64,000 bases of DNA from Cercospora beticola (GCF_033473495.1 NC_088940.1:2976001-3040000), one strand, 5' to 3'. Positions 1 to 11,239 are shown, counted from the stretch's first letter. The notes: generated by a model not told the origin, from the sequence alone. Program-made: numbers and translations.

Positions 1-2024
1 TCGATGATATTGTCAGCCTTCCGAGTTGCAATAGCGTCATGCAGCAGGGGCCACTGGCACAGTGGCGTCCGAATAGTCTCTGGGTTCGGATTGAATGTGA
101 GCAAGGCATTTAGCGCAGTCTCATCACGCAGCTGCGTTGCTTTTGCCAGCGCTTTAGCATATGAAGGAGTCAACTTGGCGTCGCGAAGTTGTTTGACCAA
201 ATATTTCACCACTTCCTCATGCTGTGCCTCAACAGCTACCGCTAGTACTGGCTCCCGGCGCTCATCAGCGAGCTTGAGTGCAGTCCTGATGCCATCGGTC
301 GGTGATTTCTTCTTCCAGGCCTCGATGAGCAGCTCGATCGTTTGCAGCCGTCCGTACCGCGTCGCAAACCAGATCGCATCTCTGTCGTTGTCCAGCTCAC
401 TCAAACTGAGATTTTTGGTGTCAGTGAAGAATCTCAGTGTCTTTTTGCTGCCGCTCTCAACTGCAAATAGCAATGCCGGTCTCGTCTGTGGTACAGACGG
501 GCTGGCCTTGTAATTTGCCGACATGAGCTCTCGAACGAGGTCGACATGATCTCGTTGGACGGCGTAAAGCAAGGCAGTCATACGGCCGTTGGGGTCCACA
601 TAATTTATCTTCGCATCATGCTTCAATGCGCGACGGATCTTCTTCAAGTCTCCAGCCTTTGATGCACGGATGAGATCGTCGCCAGTGCCAGTGATGCTCG
701 GATTCCAGTCTTTGTGGTAGCGAGGGAAATTAAGCGCACGTGTCTCTCGGCCCTTCCACAACTTGCGGCCTACCTGCCATGTCAACACGTAGAACCAGTG
801 TATTGCACCTGCAATGGCAAGTACGAGAGCTGCGCTCTGGCCCCAGTCAGTGATGCTGGCGTCTGGTGGAAGCCGAGCCACAATCACCTCCAGACTGGAT
901 ATCGCGACTATTGTAGAGTTCAGCCAGTCGACCCATTTCGAAAAGACCGTGCCCGGTAAGGAAGCATAAGGATATTTAGATATCTCGCCTTTGTCATCAT
1001 CGGTATCCTGGTCGGCCGGGGCTGGCTCTGACCAATCTTCCTCGATGCTATCGAAGCTGAAAGTGTGACACCAGTCGAGCCAAATGCCATGCAAGAGGAT
1101 CAGGCCACGTATAGCGATATGCATCCACACTGGTTCGGATGGGCCTGTGCAGGAATCGATTCGGCTCCACCAGACGAGGTGAGTACAGTCTAGACCCTTG
1201 TAGTTGTGCCGTATGCGGGCGAGCATGGCTATGATGTTCCCGTAGGCAACCAACTGGTTGAGTGTGGAGGCGAAGATGAATTTCCGCGCCGCGAGAGTAT
1301 CTTTTGCGGAAGTCGTCATGTGCAATGTGGCGGCCGCAAGATCAAGGCTTATATATACAAGCACCACCTCGGGAAAGGTAAGCTGCTTGTACCCTGGAGT
1401 TGCGGCTTTGACTGAATTGAAGTTGATATAGAAGAGTGCTGGACAGCAGGTCAATAGTCCGCCATCTTGCATCTGCGTAAGTTGGCTCCACGGTGAAGAC
1501 TCAGTTATCAGCAATGCGCTTCCAATTTCCTTGGCGGCACTGTCTTCCATGTGGAACAAGCCAGCTACAAGTGTCAAGAAGGCCAAGCCGAACGGTATAT
1601 AGAATCCAATCCGAATTCCAAGGCCCCCTATGTCAGGGTTGACGTCGGTGAGAAGGCGAATATCTGAGCCGATGGTCCTGTTGACATTCCAGTCCGATAC
1701 GAGTGTGGTCAGAGGTAGAGCATGTCCTGGCGCTACATTCGTGAGTAGCTGTAGCAAGGCCGGGATGATGCTAAAGGCCCACAGCCAGCCTGGAAGGCAA
1801 ATGATCCACGCAAATAGGGGCAGTTTGGAGTTTCGCACAATTTGACTTGCGATTCGTTCTTCTTGTGCACTGTCGATGTGAACGAGCTGGCCTTGCTTGG
1901 TGGGAGCTTCGGCCCCATCGTTCCCCGCACCACTTGATTGATCGACCTGTGCTGCTTCCGTCGAGCCTATGACTTCATTTTCGTCTTGGGTAGGATGTGA
2001 TTTCGAGGTCAAAGAAGATGCCAT
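1..2024 (-). CDS. Polytopic membrane protein with C-terminal ankyrin repeats (3' end cut by window edge)
   Basis: The frame opens at ATG 2024 and stays open without an intron to the window start, giving 674 codons; the stop lies outside. Residues 1 to about 70 are polar and Ser/Gln/Glu-rich. A hydrophobic part follows with several membrane segments (for example LPLFAWIICLPGWLWAFS, IGFYIPFGLAFLTLVAGLF and SAALVLAIAGAIHWFYVLT). From about residue 440 come helical ankyrin-like units: DDLIRASKAGDLKKIRRALK, then units built on TALLYAVQRDHVDLVREL and DAIWFATRYGRLQTIELLIE. I do not recognise a named family. Ankyrin repeats usually bind other proteins, so the membrane part may anchor a cytosolic interaction platform; that is inference. 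The first ATG is preferred because the hydrophobic region begins soon after it. Confidence 0.8.
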   Translation of the reverse strand, partial: MASSLTSKSHPTQDENEVIGSTEAAQVDQSSGAGNDGAEAPTKQGQLVHIDSAQEERIASQIVRNSKLPLFAWIICLPGWLWAFSIIPALLQLLTNVAPGHALPLTTLVSDWNVNRTIGSDIRLLTDVNPDIGGLGIRIGFYIPFGLAFLTLVAGLFHMEDSAAKEIGSALLITESSPWSQLTQMQDGGLLTCCPALFYINFNSVKAATPGYKQLTFPEVVLVYISLDLAAATLHMTTSAKDTLAARKFIFASTLNQLVAYGNIIAMLARIRHNYKGLDCTHLVWWSRIDSCTGPSEPVWMHIAIRGLILLHGIWLDWCHTFSFDSIEEDWSEPAPADQDTDDDKGEISKYPYASLPGTVFSKWVDWLNSTIVAISSLEVIVARLPPDASITDWGQSAALVLAIAGAIHWFYVLTWQVGRKLWKGRETRALNFPRYHKDWNPSITGTGDDLIRASKAGDLKKIRRALKHDAKINYVDPNGRMTALLYAVQRDHVDLVRELMSANYKASPSVPQTRPALLFAVESGSKKTLRFFTDTKNLSLSELDNDRDAIWFATRYGRLQTIELLIEAWKKKSPTDGIRTALKLADERREPVLAVAVEAQHEEVVKYLVKQLRDAKLTPSYAKALAKATQLRDETALNALLTFNPNPETIRTPLCQWPLLHDAIATRKADNII

Positions 2025-3887
2025 TCGTTTTGGCAATGCTCTCACTTCCTGGCCGAGCTTGGTCAACGGAGTCCGAGTCACGATCTCGCAGCCGTAGTAT
2101 ACGGCATGCAACGTCAGGAAGACTGTATAGAAGGCATGTTGCGCGGCGTCGTAGCCATTCATTGTTGACCTTTGCGACTTGCAATGTTGATGAATGCTGC
2201 TGGTGACCACGGCCAGGAGGGGGTAAAAGGCACTGCTCTTCACAGGTAGCCGTGTACATATTACAGTGATCCGCAAGCGATCCTGCATTTCAGCTCATGC
2301 CAGCCAACCATGGTACACCTCGAATGTGGCTAATCTGAAGGGGACACCACATTTGGGCCGAAAGCTCGTGGTGGCCATGGCAGCGGCAGCAGGAGGACTG
2401 CAACAGGCTGAGGAGATGGCTCACATGCTGCACGGCGTGTCAGCTTGTTGGTGGCGTCGGCGTGGAGCAGCTCGATGGGCATGTGCAGCTGTACAGCGTA
2501 CAAGATTGCCTGAGGTCACGGAGGGAGGTGTTGTGCCGGGCGCTTCAATTCGCCGTCGCCGTCCGCCGCAGTTCTCCCGCGTCCCGAGCTCCGACAAGGA
2601 TTCGAAGGAGAACCAGGCAACACATCGTATTCATGTGCACTTCATCTTATCACTCTCCTCTACACCCTTCTGCTATTCTTTACTGGAGCCCAGTACCCAG
2701 TGAAAACTTCGTGCAAAATCGCTGATCAAAGCTGGGCGGCGCACGTGCTCGGCCTGCCTCTCTCCAATGTCGTCGCGCCTTCAACCTCTCACCCGAGAGC
2801 CTGTGCTCAAGAGCCATCGCCTAGCAAGCAACCGCGATGAGAGTTGTTGAGGAGCCTCAAGCGATACGATTGCTGCTTCAGGTCCTGTCCATATATTGTG
2901 CCATCGCCAACAGCAGCAATCGTCGGGGGATGACCTGTTCTTCCAGCGACGCCACCATGGCAGCTGAAGGCGCTCAAGCCCAGTACGAATGTGGCGGCCA
3001 CGTTGACTCTCAGCGCAGAGTTCTTGGAAATAATGCAGCCATCGCGCCCGTCGACGCACTGTCCTACTGCATGACGATAGAAGCAGATATTGTAGCGTGA
3101 CGAGCCGGAAGATGGAAGCCGCCGAGAATTAGTCATGGACTCAACAGACTGGAAAGGTCCTTGGATATCATCAGCTCGCGGCCCAGCATGCAATTTCGCA
3201 TCCCTCTTGCGATCGAAACAAGCCACAGTTTGGCATGCTGACTGTACTTCGGTTGAAGAGACGACTACTCCATCGCAAGTCGTTTCCAAATTCCTGCCAT
3301 CATGTGGCATTTGGAGCACGGTGCGAGCATGATGTAAGCGGCATTATCGAACAACTTTCTCGAAAGCCTTCGATCGCATCTCCGACGACAGCAGAGCGAG
3401 GATTCGCGTGCAGCCCAATGTGTACAAGCCCAGCGCGACGCCGAGCCTGCCGGTATGCTGGGCAAACTCTGTTGGCCGAGGAGTCGGGTCTTGGTTTGGG
3501 GTACACTCGCCACTTTCATTGGCCGGAATGCGAAGCGGCAAGCTAGAGTTGAATAAATCCCTCCCGCAAAACACATGGCGTTCATGGCATTGCCTAATTC
3601 AGCCACTTTCTGGTGCGCTCGCATATCACTGCCATGGAGATGGTACTTATTAGCGGCAGAGCAGCCTTGGCAATACGCAGGTACTGTCATGAACCAATGG
3701 ACGCGACGCTCGCCCAGGTGAGAGTGCGCGCCGTATAACAACCATCACAGCCGCGCCCCCTGCTCTTGTGACTCTCCACGCGACTACGACATTCGTTTGA
3801 AGAGGCGCTCAGAATACACATCACTGTTTACCCACCAACACAAAACACGAACACGCTACCCGATAATAACTAATACCATCAATCAAC
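2025..3887. other. Intergenic, 1.9 kb
   Basis: It holds the presumed promoters of the membrane-ankyrin gene (leftward) and the wall-protein gene (rightward). Several open frames of 60-170 codons exist on both strands, but they overlap each other and show no domain, signal peptide or splice continuity. I see no supported gene here. Confidence 0.6.
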
Positions 3888-4508
3888 ATGCGCTACCAAC
3901 TCATCGCCATCGCGGCTGCCGCGACCGTGGCCTCTGCCAGCTACGCTCCTCCTGCCTATGAGTCGACTCCAGCTGCGTACGAGCCAGCTCCTCCAGCCAA
4001 TGAGACACCGGCTCCAAAGTACCCAGTCTACACTCCAAGCAAGAACGAGACTACTCCAGCTCCTTATCCAGAGCACGAGGGTACGTGATTGATGTCGCAT
4101 CGATATGGTACGCGCAAAATGCTAACATTCCTGGCAGATGAGCACGATGACTACACCAAGCCACCAACCTACTGCCCAGATGACGAGGAGAAGCCACCCC
4201 ACTACGGCCCAGTCGAGCCATACCCAGAAGAGCCAGAGACTCACCCAACCGCTCCAGCTGAGACTCACCCAGCTGCTCCTACCTACCCAGCCGAGACTCA
4301 CCCAGCTGCTGCTCCAACTTACCCAGCTGAGACCCACCCAGCTGCTGCTCCAACCTACCCAGCTTCTACTGTGACCGCACTCCCAGTGCCACAGCAGAAC
4401 GCCACCCGCACTCACACCCCAGTGCAGTACACCGGCGCCGCATCCATCAACGGCGTCGCCACTGGCCTCACCGCCATGTTCGCCGGTGTTGTCGCTCTTT
4501 TGCTGTAA
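3888..4508 (+). CDS. Repeat-rich GPI-anchored-type cell-wall protein, 187 aa
   Basis: Exons 3888-4080 and 4138-4508 are joined across a 57-nt intron (GTACGT...CTAAC...GGCAG) and give 187 residues. The first 18 residues (MRYQLIAIAAAATVASAS) are a typical signal peptide. The body is rich in Pro, Thr, Glu and Ala, with N-glycosylation motifs (NET, NAT) and tandem copies of a unit like ETHPAAAPTYPA. The C-terminus is a short spacer plus a hydrophobic tail ending AMFAGVVALLL, the layout of a GPI-attachment signal after a small-residue omega site near ASINGVA. Such proteins are surface or wall components; no enzymatic domain is visible. Repeat number is likely to vary between isolates. The splice joins GAG|G to AT and keeps frame. 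Confidence 0.85.
4236..4365 (+). repeat. Coding tandem repeat, ETHPAAAPTYPA-type units
   Basis: Four imperfect units in the wall-protein gene, each starting GAGAC(T/C)CACCC. The first is shorter; the last two are nearly identical at the DNA level. This is the usual substrate for slippage-driven length variation. Confidence 0.8.
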
Positions 4509-5316
4509 ACGACCCGAAACCTCGGGATCTCATTATTCCTTTGATCGCTATCATGTACATGAGAGAAGAATCGGAAGACTGATGCTCTGTGGTTGACGGC
4601 AGTAGAGAGAACACGAGAAGAAAAGAGAACTGATTTCATGGAGATACGCCTGGACATGTCGCAACGTGTATACCCCTTTTTCAATACTGGTTTCCTGTAC
4701 ATATCTTTTTACTGAGAATGCGGAATTTGCCTCTGCTCACACGCGCTCAGGTCAGCGACGGGAAATAATTCAGTGCAATCGAAGTCGCTGCGCACAAACA
4801 ATGACTCACTTCACTTTTGTTCAACGTAATGCTGTTCGTTGGCGTCGGGGATGCTACACCTAACTATCACCATTTTCAATGGTTCTCCCACGCAATTTTT
4901 CCATTCTGAGGAAAGGCTATTGGAAGAACCAAACACCTGAAGCCCGTCTTGCTCGCGACATCTGGATAAAGATCGCGTTCGAGGCCGACACTTCAACTTA
5001 CACTCACGCATGAAACCTAATGCACCACGACCAAATGAAGATCGGAGAAACGCACATCTCAGAGCTGCGACATTCGACATGTCAGCCTCCTAATAGCTAA
5101 TATAGAGAGCAGACTTAGTAGAGAACTTACTTTTGCATACAGCTAAACTGTCTATAACGAAGTGAAGAGAGGTACGCGCGCAAGCCTATACAAGGTAGGA
5201 GCTTACCAAGCCCCGTAACACCTAGTACGCTTAATACTTCGAATAGGATGTACGACTATAGTTTCGCCTAGGAATAGGATACTGGAACGTCCGAGTTTGG
5301 CCACGAGCTGCTTTAA
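4509..5316. other. Intergenic between wall protein and DyP peroxidase
   Basis: The two genes converge here, so this is 3' flank of both. About 5090-5290 is richer in TA, CTA and TAG words than its surroundings and could be a decayed repeat, but I could not find its ends. No gene seen. Confidence 0.5.
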
Positions 5317-7230
5317 TTACAATTTCGCCTTAGGTGGCAAGTCGTAGTCGCTTGGTCCTGTGAGGTAGCCCATGATGGCTTCGATGGATGGGCTGAAGAA
5401 ATATTCGCCACCTTTGTGATTAACCCAGCTTTCGAGTTCCATTCGATGCTTGGTAGGGACTTCGCCGTCAGGCAAAGCGATCAGTCGCGGTGGATGGTGG
5501 TCGAGTCTTTGGCCAACTATAGGGTCGATGCCTGGGCCTTCGACGCCAACGGATTCATGCTTGCCATTGGGGTAATGGTGTTGACTGGCCCAGCCTTGAG
5601 GAAATCACATCCCGTCAGCGTATTGTCCTCGCTTTAATGAGGAAGATGCTAGCACACTTACGAGTTGTCAGGAAATTGAATCCACTGCGAATATCGCTTT
5701 GGTAGCAAGCAAAGATTAGACCGCGTTCACGCTCTGCAGCAGTGTCCGAGGTTTTGGCTGCTTTCTCTCCATCGCTGACTTCAGGCCCATACGGGATCCC
5801 GCGTCGAATAATCACCGTGTGATCGTGGCTAAGATCTGATCTCGGTCGCATTTTCCGCGTGTGGGCCGCGAATGGACACTTGTCATGCTGGTTCCGAGGC
5901 TCGTAGTCGAAGTTATTGGATGCGTGCAAGCTCTCGTCCTCGTCGCTGTGGGGGCTCTCGTGGACAGGTGTTCCGTTCCTCCATCTGCCCATCAGATATG
6001 CCGCAAGTTTTTCTGCTGGCTTGTCAGAGCCTTGGCAGAAAGGAGCCTTGGGGCCGTTTTTCTGGAGCCATCTAATCATGTGTAAGACTTTGGTTTCAAC
6101 AAAATTGGCAGACGCGGCTTACTCTTCGAATTCGGGGACCATCTGCTGCAGATCTCTAATCACAAGGAAGCTACCATCATTGCTCCATGCCGGTTGCTTC
6201 ATTGGGTCGCCTTTGTGTCCGCACAGAATGAACCTGTGGGTACACAGGTTAGCGGGCTGAAGAATGTCGCCAGTCCAATGTCTGCGAACTCACCCTGCGT
6301 CCATGGCCTTCGGCTCCTTGTTTGTGGGCAATTTCGCGTTGGGAAGAGTATCGTCCAAGCCTTTGATGAAAGGCTGGCTGAGTCCATCTGCATACCCAAA
6401 ACTGTTCAAATGGACAGATATCAGTACCAAACTTAGCGGAAAGCGCTCGAATCCTCAGCACTTACTGCTCTTTCCCTTTAGCATCTCCAGGTCGGACGTG
6501 ACCCTCTCTCACCAAGGGAAATGTAACAACTCCATCGTCAAGAAAGTGCTGAGTAACACTCTTGACATGCTCCAGGATATCCGATTGAACGCTGGAGGTA
6601 ACCAAAAGGACGCCATCGATCTGACGGCGATCACGCCCAGGGACGTGAGAAGGCTGGTATTCGGGTCGGAGGTCTTGTGGGTTATCCCATCCCTCGCCTA
6701 CCAGGTCTTCGAACATGCCCACTTCGAATTGGGCGCCCCGCAGTTGATTCCGTCGGAAGATCTTCAACAAGGCCGGGTCCGACTGGACGGCTTGTTGGTC
6801 GGAAGTTTGCACAAACTTGCCGAGCTACATACGGAATGGTAGAGTCAGTGCTGGACAGCCAGAGATAGTCATGTCACCCACCTTATGTAGACCTGATGAT
6901 GCGAACGCGATGTTGACACCAGGGAGAGGTAGTAACGGAGCCTTTTTCCCGGAGCTCTTGAATAACTTTTGTGCGCCTGATATCACATCTTTCATCTCGC
7001 ATGCTTGTGCGGCAGTAGTGATGTGACCATCGCTCACAAACTGTTTCAGTCGAGATTTGAACAGATCCGGTTTCTGGATCTGGAAAAATAGAAAGGATTG
7101 AAACCTCTTGGGTAGTCCGGGCCTGGTGTCAACGACGATTAGCAAGTTCTCCACTGGTAGAGAAGAGTGATAGTAGGACTTGCCATATGTCGCCTTGGAT
7201 GTTTGTCTTCCTGATGACCGACGCCGCCAT
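5317..7230 (-). CDS. DyP-type heme peroxidase, 517 aa, seven exons
   Basis: Exons, read leftward: 7230-7184, 7122-6882, 6824-6466, 6401-6294, 6233-6123, 6071-5662, 5594-5317; together 518 codons including TAA. The protein opens with IQGDIWPGLPKRFQSFLFFQ, the usual N-terminus of fungal dye-decolorizing peroxidases. It has the GxxDG motif (GYADG, residues 218-222, acid-base Asp221). The heme-ligand motif is CPFAAHTRKMRPR with the proximal His near 359, followed by RRGIPYG and ERGLIFACYQSDI. These enzymes oxidise dyes, phenolics and lignin-like compounds with hydrogen peroxide. I see no signal peptide at the chosen ATG, so an intracellular enzyme is likely. An ATG at 7373 is an alternative upstream start, but I found no in-frame splice from it. 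The first intron (7183-7123) is best read as GC-AG. Confidence 0.92.
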
Positions 7231-9112
7231 GCTTGTTGTTCGACCGAGGACTTACGGTGATGATGAGAAGTGGTAAAGCGATGAACATGTACTAGAGGGC
7301 AATTCAGGAAAGGCGTATTTGTAGGTCTCGCAAGATCGGAAGGCGTTGACCGAGCTGACGAGATCAATTCCATGGTGGATGATTCCCACTTACTGGTCAC
7401 TGTCCAACGAACACATTCTGGTTGGTGATACGAGTAGGCCAGGCCTGATTCGCCAATCTGATATATTTGCCAAGGCGCTCAGATCAGATCATAGCTATTG
7501 ATTTGACTATCGATCCAGATTTAGACTCGTTTAAGCGGTCAACATCCCTTCGTGTGCCATTGAGAGAGTTGGTACTTCCTAGCAGCTTCAACGGCCGCCG
7601 GTGGTACTGATCCGCGGCGTACGACTACGAGATCCTGCAGAGCTCATAACTCCGGTCGCCATGGACCGCCGTGCTCCCCGAATGGATAAGCATATCTATC
7701 GACCCCGTTACCTTTGGCAGTGATTTGGCACTACCACGGATAGCTAATCCGAGCGCAAGTCGGATGCAGCTAATGCAGCGCACGAAACATGCAGAACAGA
7801 ACCGAAGTCCCCTATCTAACCGCCACTATCTGTGCGTCAAGACGAGTGCGGGGACTGCAGCTCATGCTTAAAGGCAAAAAGAGTTACAGACCCTTATGGA
7901 TATAGTGGAAACACGCGACTTGCTTGGCAACAGTTAACGTGTCGAATGAGAAGGTGTATCTACCACTTTTTGCCCTTTACACGCTTACCACCTGTTAGAT
8001 CTAACTGCTTCAGTCGCCTGACAAGTCGAATACCCTGTCTTGAAGTTCCCACTGCTTCGTTGAGTCTTGAACAGTCATAATAGCAGCCCCCAATTGGACT
8101 CTGTGTTGTTTGTCAGCTCAGAAGATGTTTGTCGCCTTCCCTCTCTTGCTCATAATCATAGCCTTGCCTCTTTCACTTATATGCCTGTAAGGTCTAAACA
8201 CTTTGACTGCTCTCGAAACCACTGATAATCCAGGTTCCTCAAATCTTGAGGTCCTGCAGCCATGGTTGTAATGGCCCAGCCTGTATCGGTCCTGTGTCGT
8301 CCAAGAGGCTTTTAAGAACCGATCTTCGCGTAGGGGTGGAGTGCAGTGCGACGACTGCAGGCTGTGATTGTTTGATCTATATCGTAGCAACTGTGTAAGA
8401 AGGGCACCAGTCCTCGTATTGGTGGGCTCTTCAGAAGGCTTGCTTGTTGTTTTGGTCTGGCTAGTCCATCAAGGCCTATCAAGACACACTCCTTTTCGTT
8501 CTCTCAACCATCCGAGGTGCTACTCAAAGTCTTGAGCGATTGCAAGTGTGTACAGGCATGGTGTCATTGAGGACCCACCTTGTGAAGTTGACGCATTGAT
8601 GGTGTCTACAATGCCAAGCCACTAGCGTGTCTGCACCGTATCTGAAAGGGCTGTGATGTTACATGTGTGATGGGGCTCCAGCTTTGGCACGGCTCGGAAG
8701 CCGCGATCCGCTGCGAGCGGCCCAGTGGTCGTGCACGGACAGATGGAATGATGGAATTGCCGAAAAGAGGAAGTACGCACCAGCAGAAGCAGTGAGGACT
8801 GTTAAAAGCGTGGGTCGGAAGCATAGTTCTTGTGAATCACAGTGGATCGTTAATGATGCGTGGTAGGTATTAGCTTCTATTGCTCGTTCCGACGGACGGC
8901 TCAAGACCATCACATCGACCCACGCCACACGGGGCGTGCATGAGAAATACCTGCTTTCCGACCATCCAAAGAGAAGACATAAAAGCTTCGAGTAAGACCG
9001 GCTTGTGCTCGTGTCCACCAGACATCATTCCACTCGGGAACCTTTTGTTCCCGGCTTATTTCTCTACTTGCACTTATTCCACTGATTGTGTCCTGAGGAC
9101 TCACGCAACACC
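7231..9112. other. Intergenic between DyP peroxidase and galactose oxidase
   Basis: Shared divergent upstream region. A TATA-like CATAAAAG lies near 8988-8995, about 120 bp before the galactose oxidase ATG. The frames seen (for example 8118-8390 minus and 8659-9018 minus) have no recognisable content. Confidence 0.5.
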
Positions 9113-11239
9113 ATGAAGCTCCAATGGTCCCTGGTGGCCCTGGCTACTGCGGTCAACGCAAGCCATAAATACTTGGAAGAAGCCATGCGCGGAGAGCGTG
9201 TCTCTGGATATGGTACTTATGACAAACCATCCTGGGAGCCATCATTCAAGGATCAGTCTCCACCTTACAAGGCGCACCGCATCACACGTGAAGATTGGGA
9301 TCTTTCATGCAGCAGTGGCGAGACCAGCTGCCGGGATGCCGTCGACGGCTCGAACACGACAGCCTGGCGCAGCGAGCCTGGTCAGAGTCCTTACATTACG
9401 ATTGATCTGCACGATCACTACGCTGTCAGCGCAGTTGTGGTGTTGCCCCCCATAGATTTGAACAGCTCGGCCGGCTTGATCACTCACCACGAGATTTACC
9501 TGAGCCATGACGCCAAAAATTGGGGTTCGCCTGTAGCCCATGGCATGTGGCCGACCACGAACAGACAACGACTCGCGGCTTTCGAGCCCATGTCAGCTCG
9601 ATATGTGCGTTTAGTTGCCACATCTTCCGACGAGGGGTCACCGTTCTGGATTGGCATCTCTGAGCTCAACATCTATGCGAATCTTTACACTATTCCTAAA
9701 GATCCCAGCCGAGGGATATGGGGTCCCACCATAGACCTGCCTGTCGTGCCAGCTTCGGGCGCCCAAGTAGCCACCGGTGAAGTCCTGCTGTGGTCATCGT
9801 GGGGAGATGACCAGTTTCATTCAACTCCAGGCGGGAAAACGGCGATGTCATTCTGGGATTTCCGCAGCAATACCGTGTCTAAGCGAATCGTTTCTAATAC
9901 GCATCATGACATGTTCTGCCCTGGCATCGCTATCGATGGGACCGGCAACATGGTCGTGACTGGCGGTAATGATGCTGCTCAGACCAGCCTTTTCGTCGCC
10001 AGTGAAAACAAATGGCATTCGGCCAAGCCTATGAAACTTGAGCGCGGTTATCAAGCTACGACGACCCTATCAGATGGCCGGGTCTTTGTCATCGGGGGTT
10101 CCTGGGCGGGCGGGTCGAACATTGACAAGAACGGTGAAGTTTATGACCCTGCGACTAGGGAGTGGACGTCTCTGCCAGGCGCTAGAGTCGAACCCATGCT
10201 CACGGATGATATGGAAGGCCCTTGGAGAGCAGACAACCATGGCTGGCTGTTTGGATGGAAGAACCGCACCGTGTTTCAAGCTGGTCCCAGCCAGCGCATG
10301 AACTGGTATTTTGTGGAAGGCAACGGTGATGTCCTGCCTGCGGGACAGCGTTTAGAAGACGAGGATTCGATGTCTGGAAACGCGGTCATGTTCGATGCCA
10401 CCAAAGGCAAGATCCTCACATTTGGAGGTTCACCAGACTACGAAAAGTCGCTAGCCCATGCAAACGCTCATATCATCACTCTCGGTAACCCTGGAGACGA
10501 AGTTGATGTGCGACCCGCTGGTAAAGGTGGCGCGATGAATTATAAACGCGTCTTCCACACTTCGGTCGTGCTTCCAGACGGCAAAGTGTTCATTGTTGGA
10601 GGCCAGACGTATGGCGTCGCATTCAACGAGGAGAACATACAGTTCACGCCCGAGTTGTACAACCCAGAAACGGATACTTTCGAGGAGATGCAGCATAACA
10701 ACATCGTTCGGACATATCACTCAGTCTCGATCCTTGTACCCGACGGACGCGTGTTGACCGGCGGAGGTGGGCTTTGCGGCAACTGTTCAGCAAATCACTA
10801 CGATGCGCAGCTTTTCACGCCCCCGTATCTTCTGACTGATTCGGGTGATGAGCGTGAGCGGCCCGCCTTTGCTTCCAACTTACCTCGCACAGTCGGCGTC
10901 GGCGGGCGGCTGTTCTTTAGCACCACGACCAAGATCGCTTCTGCGGCGTTGATCCGCATATCCAGCGCCACCCACACTGTCAACACCGATCAACGTCGTG
11001 TACCGTTGGTTCTCAGCAGATATGGTTTCTTCAAAAATAAATACAGCGTGCAAGTCCCGATTGACCCAGGAGTTGTCATTCCTGGCTACTGGATGCTCTT
11101 CGTCATGGACGTACATGGTACTCCAAGTATCGCCCAGACCATCTTGGTTACTGTCAAACAGAATGTCAAACACGGTGCTGCTTTTAGCGACGAGAGTGAG
11201 CCGTATCTATTCCGGATACAAGAAGGGCTACGTCGCTAA
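9113..11239 (+). CDS. Galactose oxidase-like copper radical oxidase (AA5_2) with N-terminal CBM32
   Basis: Single exon, 708 residues from ATG 9113; the frame also runs a few codons upstream, but the signal peptide (residues 1-16, MKLQWSLVALATAVNA) fixes this start. Residues about 45-195 form an F5/8-type (CBM32) galactose-binding domain. About 205-580 is a kelch-type propeller and the rest a DUF1929-type C-terminal domain. All catalytic residues known from galactose oxidase have counterparts: Cys269 (MFCPG) and Tyr313 (RGYQA) for the thioether cofactor, Trp331 (GGSWAGG) stacking on it, and Tyr535, His536 (RTYHS) and His621 (HTVNTDQRR) for copper. It should oxidise primary alcohols of galactosides or related alcohols to aldehydes, releasing hydrogen peroxide outside the cell. 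The exact substrate cannot be read from sequence. Confidence 0.95.
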   Translation: MKLQWSLVALATAVNASHKYLEEAMRGERVSGYGTYDKPSWEPSFKDQSPPYKAHRITREDWDLSCSSGETSCRDAVDGSNTTAWRSEPGQSPYITIDLHDHYAVSAVVVLPPIDLNSSAGLITHHEIYLSHDAKNWGSPVAHGMWPTTNRQRLAAFEPMSARYVRLVATSSDEGSPFWIGISELNIYANLYTIPKDPSRGIWGPTIDLPVVPASGAQVATGEVLLWSSWGDDQFHSTPGGKTAMSFWDFRSNTVSKRIVSNTHHDMFCPGIAIDGTGNMVVTGGNDAAQTSLFVASENKWHSAKPMKLERGYQATTTLSDGRVFVIGGSWAGGSNIDKNGEVYDPATREWTSLPGARVEPMLTDDMEGPWRADNHGWLFGWKNRTVFQAGPSQRMNWYFVEGNGDVLPAGQRLEDEDSMSGNAVMFDATKGKILTFGGSPDYEKSLAHANAHIITLGNPGDEVDVRPAGKGGAMNYKRVFHTSVVLPDGKVFIVGGQTYGVAFNEENIQFTPELYNPETDTFEEMQHNNIVRTYHSVSILVPDGRVLTGGGGLCGNCSANHYDAQLFTPPYLLTDSGDERERPAFASNLPRTVGVGGRLFFSTTTKIASAALIRISSATHTVNTDQRRVPLVLSRYGFFKNKYSVQVPIDPGVVIPGYWMLFVMDVHGTPSIAQTILVTVKQNVKHGAAFSDESEPYLFRIQEGLRR

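Noticed and set aside
2807..3741. Overlapping minus-strand frames of 158-170 codons
   Set aside because: They overlap each other and plus frames, have no domain, signal or splice continuity, and composition like non-coding flank.
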